DNA of 64,000 nt from the NCBI GenBank assembly GCA_003223025.1, contig QHXR01000001.1, forward strand, positions 756,248 through 820,247. Reading direction: 5' to 3'. The first letter of the stretch is position 1; each line of letters begins with the position of its first letter. Both the position numbers and the translations under genes were made by a program. Source of the stretch: Acidobacteriota bacterium. Its GTDB lineage: Bacteria > Acidobacteriota > Blastocatellia > Pyrinomonadales > Pyrinomonadaceae. Below the pieces are notes generated by a model that saw only the letters and a list, made by a program, of their open reading frames with translations, had not been told where the DNA came from and ran no database searches. This document shows, one piece after another, positions 17,054 through 25,307 of the stretch.

Positions 17054-17587
17054 TTAGAACGAAAATCCGTGACGACTTCCAGCTAGAATTACACCCGCGA
17101 TCGTCTTCGCATCCTCGATCTCGCCGGCTCGAATCATATCGTAAAGAGCTACGAATCCGTGACGTTCGATGGTGAGTATCTCATCTTCCTCAAGATTTTG
17201 CTGACTTTCCGTAAGTTCAGTGGCGAGATACACAAACATCTTCTCGGTCAAAAAACCGGGTGATACGTAGAATTCGCTTAGCTTCTCGATCTTCGCAGCC
17301 CGGACTCCGATCTCTTCCTCCAGCTCGCGAATCGCTCCTTCCTTGGGATCTTCACCGGCGTTAAGCGTTCCAGCACATATCTCGAGAAGATATTTTCCCG
17401 CGGCGTGACGATACTGCCTTACTAGTGCAACGGTCCCATCTTCGAATACCGGAACGACCACGCAGCTGCCCTTATGAACGACGATCTCGCGCTTGTATTC
17501 AATATCGCCATCCCGGATCTCATCGACCCGGATGTCGAATACTTTTCCTTTATAGACGGTCTCAGTCGAAACGGTTTCGGGATGCAT
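17054..17587 (-). CDS. NUDIX hydrolase, ADP-ribose pyrophosphatase type
   Basis: A 177-residue hydrolase that probably cleaves ADP-ribose or a related nucleotide sugar. The NUDIX box is complete: AGTLNAGEDPKEGAIREL then EEEIGV, near residues 85-110. The preceding segment VVVPVFEDGTVALVRQYRHAAGK and the downstream YVSPGFLTEKMFVYLA are characteristic of the ADP-ribose branch (NudF). It lies 115 bases upstream of rplM on the same strand and may be a separate unit. Confidence 0.88.
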   Translation of the reverse strand: MHPETVSTETVYKGKVFDIRVDEIRDGDIEYKREIVVHKGSCVVVPVFEDGTVALVRQYRHAAGKYLLEICAGTLNAGEDPKEGAIRELEEEIGVRAAKIEKLSEFYVSPGFLTEKMFVYLATELTESQQNLEEDEILTIERHGFVALYDMIRAGEIEDAKTIAGVILAGSRHGFSF

Positions 17588-17648
17588 GGTTTGAGAATAG
17601 CTATCTCAGGTGTTTGATGTAAAATTGCTGAGCATGAACGCTCCCGAC

Positions 17649-17720
17649 AAACTGAAAACTGAAAAGTGAAAACTGAAAACGTTTTCAGTTTTTCGTTTTC
17701 GGTTTTCAGTTTTCAGTTTG
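17649..17720. repeat. AACTGAAAA word inverted repeat upstream of coaBC
   Basis: Tandem ACTGAAAA words (17649-17679) are followed by GTTTTCAGTTTTC words (17680-17720), giving a near-palindrome. It ends just before the TAGGAAAG ribosome site of coaBC. Confidence 0.85.
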
Positions 17721-17737
17721 TAGGAAAGTAAATCTTG

Positions 17738-19018
17738 ATGGCGACTTATCGAATCGGTTTAGGTGTCTCAGGCGGGATCGCAGCGTACAAGGCTGTCGAG
17801 GTGATGCGCCTGTTGCAGAAGTCGGGATGTGAGGTTTCGGTCGCGATGACGAAGCATGCGACGGAGTTCGTCCAGCCGCTGACATTTCGCGCACTTACCG
17901 ACAAGCATGTCATCGTCGACGACTACGATCCGGCGAATCCCGATCCGATCGCACACATAAATTTCTCGCAGCAGATCGATCTGCTTCTCATCGTGCCGGC
18001 GACGGCGAACATAATCGCGAAGTTCGCGAACGGAGTCGCGGACGATTTTCTTTCGTCTACCTATCTCGCCTCAAGTGCACCTGTGCTCATCGCTCCGGCG
18101 ATGAACACGACGATGTGGGAAAATCCCGCAACGCAGCGCAACATCGAACAACTCAAAAAAGATGGCGTGCATTTTGTCGAGCCTGTCGCCGGCGAGCTCG
18201 CATGCAAAACGGTCGGGACGGGAAAGCTTGAAGACGTTGAGAATATTGTGCGCCAAGCCCTTGAACTTTTGGACGCGGGGACGGGGAGACGCGGAGACGC
18301 GGAGAAAGGGAGAAGGAGAGAAGCGGAGAAAAATCCCAAATCCCAAATCCGAAATCCCAAATCGAAAGATCTGTCGGGCGAGCGCATGCTGATCACCGTC
18401 GGGGGAACTCGCGAAGCGATCGATCCGGTCCGGTTCATTTCGAATCACTCATCCGGAAAAATGGGATTCGCTGTCGCTGAAGCCGGACACGCACGCGGAG
18501 CGAATGTAACGATCGTCGCAGGCGTCACGACTGCTGAACCGCCCGCGGGCATAAAATTGACTCGGGCTTTCTCCGCCGAAGAGATGCATGAGGCGGTCAT
18601 GAAAGAATTGCCCAACGCGACGGTGTTCGTTGGTGCGGCGGCTGTAGCGGATTACGCTCCGGCAAATTCCGCGAGCTCAAAGATAAAAAAGGACGGGAAG
18701 GATTCGATGACGCTTGAGCTGAAGAAGACGCCGGACATTCTGACGGACGTCTCCGCGCATCGGACAAACGGTTTGCTTATCGTCGGATTCGCCGCGGAGA
18801 CGAATGACGTTGTCGAATACGCTCGTTCCAAGATGAAGAAGAAAAATCTCGACATCGTCGTCGCCAACGACATCACGCAGGAAGGTGCGGGCTTTAACAC
18901 GGATACGAATATCGCGACGATCCTCACGCCATCGGGCGACGTCGAACTGCCGCTGATGTCGAAACGCGCGCTTGCCGATAAGATCCTTGATGAGGTCATC
19001 AGAAGACGACGCTCCTAA
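17738..19018 (+). CDS. coaBC: Phosphopantothenoylcysteine decarboxylase / phosphopantothenate-cysteine ligase
   Basis: Bifunctional coenzyme A enzyme, 426 residues. The N-terminal flavin-dependent CoaC half (about 1-175) shows GVSGGIAAYKA, the PATANI and PAMNTTMW flavin/substrate segments, and the active-site Cys in ACKTVGTGKL. The C-terminal CoaB half (about 215-426) shows ITVGGTREAIDPVR, SNHSSGKMGFA and AAVADYAP. The two are joined by a linker of about 28 residues that is translated from a word repeat (GDAEKGRRREAEKNPKSQ). Start ATG 17738 follows TAGGAAAG; an in-frame TTG one codon earlier is unlikely. Confidence 0.97.
   Translation: MATYRIGLGVSGGIAAYKAVEVMRLLQKSGCEVSVAMTKHATEFVQPLTFRALTDKHVIVDDYDPANPDPIAHINFSQQIDLLLIVPATANIIAKFANGVADDFLSSTYLASSAPVLIAPAMNTTMWENPATQRNIEQLKKDGVHFVEPVAGELACKTVGTGKLEDVENIVRQALELLDAGTGRRGDAEKGRRREAEKNPKSQIRNPKSKDLSGERMLITVGGTREAIDPVRFISNHSSGKMGFAVAEAGHARGANVTIVAGVTTAEPPAGIKLTRAFSAEEMHEAVMKELPNATVFVGAAAVADYAPANSASSKIKKDGKDSMTLELKKTPDILTDVSAHRTNGLLIVGFAAETNDVVEYARSKMKKKNLDIVVANDITQEGAGFNTDTNIATILTPSGDVELPLMSKRALADKILDEVIRRRRS
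18277..18365 (+). repeat. Word repeat inserted in frame in the coaBC linker
   Basis: Tandem GACGCGGAGA / GAAGGAGAG words (18277-18331) and AATCCCA units (18332-18362) lie inside the reading frame. They are the same kind of words found between genes, and the AATCCCA units resemble the inverse of the GGATTTT words at 16440 and 28456. Confidence 0.85.
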
Positions 19019-19039
19019 GCTACGAAGTAATTAAAATCC

Positions 19040-19070
19040 AAGAGGCCGTCTGCAAAGGCGGCCTCTTTTA
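19040..19070 (+). terminator. Terminator of coaBC
   Basis: AAGAGGCCG pairs with CGGCCTCTT and is followed by a short T run, 22 bases after the coaBC stop. Confidence 0.7.
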
Positions 19071-19074
19071 AATT

Positions 19075-19252
19075 GCCACTAGCTTTAGCTAGTGGATCCA
19101 GCAGAACAAGAAAGGTTAAGCCGAAGAGGAGAAAAACAATTCTTTTGAGCTTTAGCTAAATTTAGCCAAGGCTATGAGGATGATTGATATTTTTATTTTA
19201 ATTCGGCTAAAGCCTGTCTTGTTGTTCCTGTCCACTAGCTAAAGCTAGTGGC
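19075..19252. repeat. Inverted repeat with CTAGCTTTAGCTAG palindromes at both ends
   Basis: CCACTAGCTTTAGCTAGTGG at 19076-19095 is mirrored at 19232-19251. Inner words (GAACAAGAAAGG / GCTTTAGC) repeat less exactly. It separates the converging coaBC and SdrD-like genes. Confidence 0.8.
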
Positions 19253-19255
19253 AAC

Positions 19256-19285
19256 TTAAAAGAGGCTGCGTTTGCACGCAGCCTC
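19256..19285 (-). terminator. Terminator of the SdrD-like gene
   Basis: On the minus strand GAGGCTGCGT pairs with ACGCAGCCTC around a four-base loop and is followed by TTTTAA, 14 bases after the stop. Confidence 0.75.
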
Positions 19286-19298
19286 CTCGTCTTCGCGT

Positions 19299-20777
19299 TT
19301 ACTGATTGTCGGGAGTCGGTGTTGGTGTCGGAAGCGGCGGCGGATAGTGAACCGTGCAAGGCACTGACGACGCAACCGGGTTTCCGTTCGTGTCGACATT
19401 GAAACAAATATCGCCAAAGTTGAAACCGCTTTGATCGCCGTTCAAGGTGCCGCGGTAACCGCGGAATCCCTCATCGTCGGCGGCGGGCGCCGTTTGTTCC
19501 CAAAACGATCCCGGCTCCTGCTCGGGATCGGTGTCGGGCACATACTCGCTGATCAGGTAAGTCGCTCCGAACGGAACGACCAAACTCCAGTTTCCTGATT
19601 CGTCCGTCGTCGCTCCGGTTACGACGACGCCGTCGCTCGAGCTTAGGACAACAACGATCTGCACATTTGCGACCGGAACTTCACCCGGTTCAAACGAACC
19701 GTTTCGATTTGCATCGTAGAATTTGGTTCCGCTGATTACCGAAGTCGGGCTGCAGTCGGGGCACGGTGTCGGCGCGGGCGTCGGGGTTGGATCCGGCGGC
19801 GGTGTATAACTAACGTCGCACGGCGACGTCGCAACAACCGGATTACCTTGGGAGTCCAGTACGTAGCAAACGTTGCCGAAGTTGAGACCCGTTTGATCCC
19901 CGTTCGCAGTTCCGATGTAACCCTGAAATCCCTCAGCTCCGGCTACGGGAGCGGTCTGGTTCCAGAAGGAACCCGGTTCGCCTTCGGCACCGGTGAACGG
20001 CAGAAACTCGATTACAAAGTATTCCGAACCGGTCGGGATCGCGAGGCTCCAGTTTCCGGACGCGTCCGTTGTTACGACCTGCGTTGTAGCACCGGCGATT
20101 ACCAGAATTTGCACGCCTTCAAGGAGAGGTTCGCCGTCATCATATAGCGCGTTTCCGTTCGCGTCATAGAATTTGCGTCCGCCCAACAAAGAAGTCGGCG
20201 TGCAATTTCCGCAAGCTACGAAAACAACCTTGAAGTTATCCGTTTTGGCATTGCTCGGGCTAAAATTCAAATGCATTCCGTCAGAGGCGACCGTCGTATT
20301 GGAGCCCTGTCGAATTAACCAAACTTTGTACTGACTACCACTGTTCGGTGTGTCATTGAAAGGGGAAAGCTTGATCGGCGTAGAACCGTTCGCCGAATTT
20401 GGAATGCCGGTGAAATGTTGACAAGACGGCCCTTCGGCGGCGGCGACTCTTCCCATGAATACGACCAGTTGACGGCACTCAGCAGCATCGGTCGAAAGCA
20501 GCGTTGCTCCGCTAGGGTCCGTTACTTGAAAATAATATGTGCCGTCGGGAAGTCCGCTGGCATTTTCGTTCTGCGGTCCGCCACTTAAATAGACCGCATC
20601 TTTGCTTGAATAGATGTTTGCGTTTACAGTCTGTCCATCAAAGGTCGTCGTAAAGATCGAACCGTTGAAGCCGGCTGCGGAAGATTTAGTTTGAAAGAAA
20701 TAGAAACTTGCTGCGCTCGTCGCGGCAAGAGCAAATAGAACTACAATCGTTCTCGACTTGAGCTTAGAAATGATCAT
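19299..20777 (-). CDS. Secreted protein with two SdrD B-like repeats
   Basis: A 492-residue exported protein. Signal peptide about residues 1-34 (TIVVLFALAATSAASFYFF). Residues 35-185 form a unique beta-rich region with Cys pairs. Two homologous modules follow at about 190-335 and 350-480. Each has a GxKFYDANxNGxxxxGE calcium-type loop, a GNWSL strand, a PGSFWxQTAP segment and a GDQxGxNFG end, the hallmark of Cna/SdrD B-type repeats. A Thr-Pro linker (PTPTPAPTP) separates them and another ends the protein. Probably extracellular or surface-bound, with an adhesive or structural role. No sortase motif. A strong AAGGAG precedes the ATG. Confidence 0.8.
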   Translation of the reverse strand: MIISKLKSRTIVVLFALAATSAASFYFFQTKSSAAGFNGSIFTTTFDGQTVNANIYSSKDAVYLSGGPQNENASGLPDGTYYFQVTDPSGATLLSTDAAECRQLVVFMGRVAAAEGPSCQHFTGIPNSANGSTPIKLSPFNDTPNSGSQYKVWLIRQGSNTTVASDGMHLNFSPSNAKTDNFKVVFVACGNCTPTSLLGGRKFYDANGNALYDDGEPLLEGVQILVIAGATTQVVTTDASGNWSLAIPTGSEYFVIEFLPFTGAEGEPGSFWNQTAPVAGAEGFQGYIGTANGDQTGLNFGNVCYVLDSQGNPVVATSPCDVSYTPPPDPTPTPAPTPCPDCSPTSVISGTKFYDANRNGSFEPGEVPVANVQIVVVLSSSDGVVVTGATTDESGNWSLVVPFGATYLISEYVPDTDPEQEPGSFWEQTAPAADDEGFRGYRGTLNGDQSGFNFGDICFNVDTNGNPVASSVPCTVHYPPPLPTPTPTPDNQ

Positions 20778-20919
20778 ACTTTGTCTCCTTTTTGGGGGCG
20801 CGGAGTAGATAGAGAACTGACAAACTTCCCGGACTAGACAACTCTTTCAGCAGAGACTTGATTTCGTGTCAGATTTTGCCAATAAATATCACACTTATTT
20901 ACCGATGCGCACATAATTT

Positions 20920-21876
20920 ATGATCGAAGAAGTAAGAAACCTTGTAGCTGATGTAAGAGAACAGGTTGCGTATCTCCAAGAGTTAGGCGTCGATTCATTT
21001 GATGTGGCGTTGACGGATGCTCCGCTGATCGGATCTGCACCGGAGCGGCCGCAGGCGCAGGTTGCTCCTCCTCAAGTCATTCCAACTCCGATCGTAAAAG
21101 CTCCGCCGCCGAAGATCGAGATTGAAGCTCCGCCGCGAAAGGTAAGCGCCGGTGCCCGACTCGCGTCGCTTCCGTCCTTGAAAAAGCGGGCGACGGCGTC
21201 GTTGAAGCCTGAAACAGTAAACACCGCAGTTAACGAAATGACAGAAATGACATCCGCTGCCGCTTCGGCAAATGAGCAAGCTATTTTCGGAGACATCAGT
21301 GGTCTGCCGGATTCTAACGAGACGATGGAGCAGATTTGGGCCGACATCGGAAACTGCACGAGATGCCCGCTCCACGAAGGCCGAACGCAGATCGTCCAAA
21401 CTGTCGGGAATTATCAGTCCGATCTGATGTTTATCGGCGAGGCTCCGGGTGCAGATGAAGATGCGAAAGGCGAACCGTTCGTCGGCCGGGCCGGGCAGTT
21501 GCTCAACAAGATCATCGAAGCGATCGGGATGAAGCGCGAGGAGGTTTGCATCGGAAATATTAACCGTTGTCGTCCGCCCGGAAATCGTCAGCCGACGCTT
21601 CCCGAAGCACACACGTGCAAACCGTTTCTACTTCGTGAGATCGCTGTGATTCGCCCGAAGGTCATCGTCGTGATGGGCAACACGGCGCTTCATAATCTGC
21701 TCGACACGAAGGTCGGCATCACCCGAATGCGTGGACAGTTCCATGACTACTACGGCGTCAAAGTCATGCCGACGTTCCATCCCGCCTACCTGCTTCGCGA
21801 TCCGAGTAAGAAGCGCGAGGTGTGGGACGATTTGAAAAAAGTAAGAGATTATTTGGAGTCGGTCAGAGCAACGTGA
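20920..21876 (+). CDS. Uracil-DNA glycosylase, Fe-S type (family 4)
   Basis: Removes uracil from DNA. The catalytic domain spans about residues 140-318 and has the [20 protein letters not shown] motif. It also has the four cluster Cys residues expected for family 4 ([21 protein letters not shown]) and the terminal [14 protein letters not shown]. About 135 Pro/Ala-rich residues precede it ([17 protein letters not shown]), longer than in typical members and probably a flexible tail. The idi gene begins two bases after its stop, suggesting co-transcription. Confidence 0.92.
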   Translation: MIEEVRNLVADVREQVAYLQELGVDSFDVALTDAPLIGSAPERPQAQVAPPQVIPTPIVKAPPPKIEIEAPPRKVSAGARLASLPSLKKRATASLKPETVNTAVNEMTEMTSAAASANEQAIFGDISGLPDSNETMEQIWADIGNCTRCPLHEGRTQIVQTVGNYQSDLMFIGEAPGADEDAKGEPFVGRAGQLLNKIIEAIGMKREEVCIGNINRCRPPGNRQPTLPEAHTCKPFLLREIAVIRPKVIVVMGNTALHNLLDTKVGITRMRGQFHDYYGVKVMPTFHPAYLLRDPSKKREVWDDLKKVRDYLESVRAT

Positions 21877-21878
21877 AT

Positions 21879-22493
21879 ATGACCTTGACGCAGAAGATCG
21901 TCCTCGAGCTTAGTTCAGTTTGGTGGCGATTGCGGAACGCGGCCGATGAACTGATCGTGCTTGTCGACGACAACGGAACTCCGATCGGGATCGCGCCCAA
22001 ACTTCAAGCTCACAACTCCGAAACAAAACTTCACCTCGCTTTCTCGGTCTTCGTGTTCAATTCGCGGGGTGAACTGCTGTTACAACAGCGGGCGATGACG
22101 AAAAAGACGTGGCCGGGAGTTTGGTCGAACTCATGCTGCGGTCATCTCATGCTGCATGAGACGACCGAACATGCGGCCGCTCGTCGTCTGAAAAAAGAGC
22201 TCGGACTGATCGCGAATGACCTCACAGTCATTCTCCCGAATTTTCGATATCGCGCCGAGAAGGACAAGGTTGTCGAGAACGAGATCTGTCCCGTGCTCGT
22301 TGCGACTTGCGATTCCGATCCGATTCCCGACGCTTCCGAGGTCGCCGATTTTCGGTGGATCGACTGGCGCGAGTTTGTTTCTTCGCTTGATGATCCGGCA
22401 AACGAAAAATCACCGTGGGCGGTGGAGGAATCGCGTCTCCTGACGGACAGCTCTCTTTTTCGTAAATGGTTTGCCGAACGCATTCCCGCATAA
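21879..22493 (+). CDS. idi: Isopentenyl-diphosphate delta-isomerase, type 1
   Basis: Interconverts isopentenyl and dimethylallyl diphosphate for isoprenoid synthesis. 204 residues with the NUDIX-like core. The catalytic Cys lies in SNSCCGHLML near residue 85, the acidic ENEICPV motif near residue 145, and AAARRLKKELG forms the NUDIX helix. The ATG at 21879 immediately follows the glycosylase stop; a GTG two codons upstream overlapping that stop is possible. No other isoprenoid genes are adjacent. Confidence 0.93.
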   Translation: MTLTQKIVLELSSVWWRLRNAADELIVLVDDNGTPIGIAPKLQAHNSETKLHLAFSVFVFNSRGELLLQQRAMTKKTWPGVWSNSCCGHLMLHETTEHAAARRLKKELGLIANDLTVILPNFRYRAEKDKVVENEICPVLVATCDSDPIPDASEVADFRWIDWREFVSSLDDPANEKSPWAVEESRLLTDSSLFRKWFAERIPA

Positions 22494-22545
22494 GTTCGGT
22501 GTGATAATCTGGACGCATAATCTTCATCCAGATCCGGAGAAAATC

Positions 22546-23610
22546 ATGAGAGCAATTATTTCCACCTTTTTGTTATTCACTCTGCTTGTCTCGATCGCCG
22601 GGCAGAAAACTGCTCCGCCTGAGATCAAACAACTTCAAGGACCGCAGAATCCGCGACTTGCATTCGTGATCCACGGCGGAGCCGGTGTGATCACCCGCGG
22701 ATCGATGTCTGCGGAGAAAGAGAAAGCTTACAAAGCAAAGCTTGAGGAAGTTCTGCTCGCCGGATATAAAGCGCTTCAGTCGGGGAAGTCGAGTCTCGAC
22801 GCCGTCGAGATCGCGATTCGAATGATGGAGGATTCACCGCTTTTCAATGCAGGCAAAGGTGCGGTGTTCACGGCGGATGGAAAGAACGAACTCGATTCAT
22901 CGATCATGAACGGCAAGACACTTGCCGCCGGCGCGGTTGCCGGACTTCATCACGTCAAGAATCCGATCACACTCGCGCGTGCCGTAATGGAAAAATCGCC
23001 GCATGTGATGATGGTCGGAGACGGAGCGGAAAAATTCGCGAAGGAGCAGAATCTCGAGCTTGTCGATGAAAAATATTTCTGGACGCAGGAGCGCTGGGAT
23101 GCGTTGCAGAAGATCCTCCAACAGGAAAAAGAAAAAACCGCGATTCCGCAGCCGAAGGGCACGAGCGAAAATTTCGCCGAGCTTCCTTATAACAAGTTCG
23201 GAACTGTCGGAGCGATCGCGCTCGATAAAGATGGAAATCTTGCCGCCGGAACTTCGACGGGCGGAATGACGAACAAGAAATACGGCCGGGTTGGCGACGC
23301 TCCGATCATCGGAGCCGGAACGTATGCGAACAACGACAGTTGTGCGGTATCGGGAACAGGTTGGGGCGAATTTTTTATCCGCCTCGGAGTCGCGCGCGAC
23401 ATCTGTTCGCTGATGGAATATCGGGCGATGCCGATCCAGAACGCGGCGGACATGGTCATCCACAAAAAATTGCAAAACCTCGGCGGCGACGGCGGGATCA
23501 TCGGTCTCGACAAATTTGGCAACATCGCGATCTCATTCAATTCGGAAGGAATGTATCGGGCGTATATCAACGGCGAAGGGAAGCCGGTCGTGGAAATTTA
23601 CAAGGACTGA
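22546..23610 (+). CDS. Periplasmic isoaspartyl peptidase / L-asparaginase
   Basis: An Ntn-hydrolase of the IaaA (plant-type asparaginase) family that cleaves isoaspartyl dipeptides or asparagine. Start MRAIISTFLLFTLLVSIAG gives a signal peptide; upstream in-frame codons would hide it. The chain enters with FVIHGGAGVITRG and AVEIAIRMMEDSPLFNAGKG. The autocleavage site is before Thr in NKFGTVGAIALDKDG, near residue 219. GTSTGGMTNKKYGRVGDAPIIGAG then forms the substrate pocket. 354 residues, normal for precursors of this family. Confidence 0.92.
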   Translation: MRAIISTFLLFTLLVSIAGQKTAPPEIKQLQGPQNPRLAFVIHGGAGVITRGSMSAEKEKAYKAKLEEVLLAGYKALQSGKSSLDAVEIAIRMMEDSPLFNAGKGAVFTADGKNELDSSIMNGKTLAAGAVAGLHHVKNPITLARAVMEKSPHVMMVGDGAEKFAKEQNLELVDEKYFWTQERWDALQKILQQEKEKTAIPQPKGTSENFAELPYNKFGTVGAIALDKDGNLAAGTSTGGMTNKKYGRVGDAPIIGAGTYANNDSCAVSGTGWGEFFIRLGVARDICSLMEYRAMPIQNAADMVIHKKLQNLGGDGGIIGLDKFGNIAISFNSEGMYRAYINGEGKPVVEIYKD

Positions 23611-23616
23611 GGGATC

Positions 23617-23850
23617 GGTTTTTGGTTTTTGGTTTTGGTCTTTGGTTTTTGGTCTTTGGTCTTTGGTCTTTGGTCTTTGGTTTTTGGTTTTCGGCTTTCG
23701 TTTTCAAATTTCAAATTTGAAATTTGAAATTTGAAATTTGAAAGTTTAAGCCAGAAACCAGAAACCAGAAACCAGAAACCAGAAACCAGAAGCCGCAAAC
23801 CAGAAACTAGAAACCAGAAACCAGAAACCAGAAACTAGAAACTAGAAACT
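23617..23850. repeat. Largest word repeat: CTTTGGT block, core palindrome, AGAAACC block
   Basis: 23617-23700 consists of about ten CTTTGGT / TTTTTGG units. 23701-23744 is a palindromic AAATTTC/GAAATTT run. 23750-23850 consists of about a dozen AGAAACC/AGAAACT units, loosely the inverse of the first block. It lies between the isoaspartyl peptidase and cinA, with no gene in it. Confidence 0.9.
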
Positions 23851-23863
23851 AGAAAGTAGAGAG

Positions 23864-25108
23864 ATGCTTTCAGCAGAGATCATCGCAGTCGGAAGCGAGC
23901 TTCTGACTCCCGAACGAACTGACACCAACAGTCTTTGGCTGACCGAGAAACTGATGGACATCGGTGTCGAGGTCAAGCTCAAGACGATCGTTGGTGATGA
24001 CGAGGCGCGGCTTGAGGAAACGATACGCGATGCGTTGAAACGATCCGACATCGTGATCACAACTGGCGGCCTCGGCCCGACTGAAGATGACGTCACGAGA
24101 ACGGTCTCGGCCCGGGCTGCGGGACGCGAGGTCGTCTATCATGAAGAGCTTGAGGCTCACTTGCGCGAGCGGTTTCGTCTATGGGGCCGCGAGATGCCGG
24201 AGACGAATAAACGTCAGGCATATGTCATCGAGGGCGCGGAGATTCTTCCAAACCCGAACGGATCAGCCGTAGGCATGCTCTTGAACGACGGAGGAAAGTT
24301 TCTTGTTGTGCTTCCGGGCCCGCCGCGCGAAATGCAGCCGATGTTCGAAGATCACGTGCTCGGTGAATTGAAGGCAGTCTCGGGAAAAATCTCGGTTGTT
24401 CGTCGTGTCTTGCGCGTTTCGGGTTACGGCGAATCGGCTCTGGACGAATTGATCTCGCCTATCTACAAATCGTATCCGTCGATCCAGACCTCCATACTTT
24501 TTAATCGCAGCGAGATCGAGGTTCATCTGTCATCGTCCGCGGGGACGGACTCTGAATCCGCGGCGATCATAGAAGAGCTTGTCGGAAAGCTTGTCGGGGT
24601 TCTGGGGCCCGCGATGTTCGCGAAGAACGGCGAGACGATGGAAGAAGTCGTCGGCAAACTTCTAAAGGACCGTAACGAAACGTTGTCAGTTGCCGAGAGT
24701 TGCACCGGCGGGTTGATCGCAATGAGGCTGACGGATGTTTCCGGTTCGTCTTCCTATTTGATGGAAGGTGTGGTCGCATATTCGAACGACGCAAAAAAGA
24801 GGACGCTGGATGTACCCGACGAAACGCTCGCGAGCCATGGCGCCGTAAGTTCGCAAACAGCTGAGGCGATGGCCGATGGAATGCGGCGCCGCGCGGGGAC
24901 AGATTATGCGATCTCAGTTACCGGGATCGCTGGGCCTGACGGTGGAACCGACGAGAAGCCCGTCGGAACCGTATATATAGGTTACGCAGACGCGGATGGC
25001 ACCCGTTTCTTACATATGACGATTCCGGGCGACCGCTATCTGATCCGTTGGCGGTCAAGTCAGGCGGCTCTCGATTACCTGAGACGTCGAATACTAAAAA
25101 AGCAATAG
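23864..25108 (+). CDS. cinA: CinA: competence/damage-inducible protein, NMN deamidase
   Basis: A two-domain protein of 414 residues. The MoaB-like COG1058 domain (about 1-170) has SVGSELLTP-type start IAVGSELLTPERTDTNS and GGLGPTEDDVTR. The C-terminal PncC domain (about 255-414) has the catalytic VAESCTGGLIAMRL, then YSNDAKK and VTGIAGPDGGT. It recycles nicotinamide mononucleotide and probably cleans up pyridine nucleotides. The gene starts 13 bases after a word repeat, which leaves little room for a promoter, so the repeat may be transcribed with it. Confidence 0.96.
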   Translation: MLSAEIIAVGSELLTPERTDTNSLWLTEKLMDIGVEVKLKTIVGDDEARLEETIRDALKRSDIVITTGGLGPTEDDVTRTVSARAAGREVVYHEELEAHLRERFRLWGREMPETNKRQAYVIEGAEILPNPNGSAVGMLLNDGGKFLVVLPGPPREMQPMFEDHVLGELKAVSGKISVVRRVLRVSGYGESALDELISPIYKSYPSIQTSILFNRSEIEVHLSSSAGTDSESAAIIEELVGKLVGVLGPAMFAKNGETMEEVVGKLLKDRNETLSVAESCTGGLIAMRLTDVSGSSSYLMEGVVAYSNDAKKRTLDVPDETLASHGAVSSQTAEAMADGMRRRAGTDYAISVTGIAGPDGGTDEKPVGTVYIGYADADGTRFLHMTIPGDRYLIRWRSSQAALDYLRRRILKKQ

Positions 25109-25307
25109 AGCGCTCATGTCGGGCGTATCGGAAATAGACAAAACCATTAATTTGCTTGCGTTTTTGCTTAAAGCAGACGAAAATTACTCCGGGCCTCACC
25201 GGACCTATCCACAGGAGAATGTTTTTGAAACTTAGCCAACTTGGTGGCGTGTAAAAAGCGTCGAAAGAGGGCTTTCTGTTTTCCAACGCAAATTCAACCG
25301 ATCTATT

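Noticed and set aside
23750-23850. Direct repeats that resemble a CRISPR array
   Set aside because: Units are only about seven bases and abut one another; there are no 20-plus base spacers, leader or cas genes.
25246-25260. Fourth GG-N10-GC match upstream of the secretin gene
   Set aside because: Spacing fits but the -12 box reads AAAGC instead of TTGC and -24 reads TGGCGT. Too weak to count, although a pilus operon under sigma-54 would be plausible.
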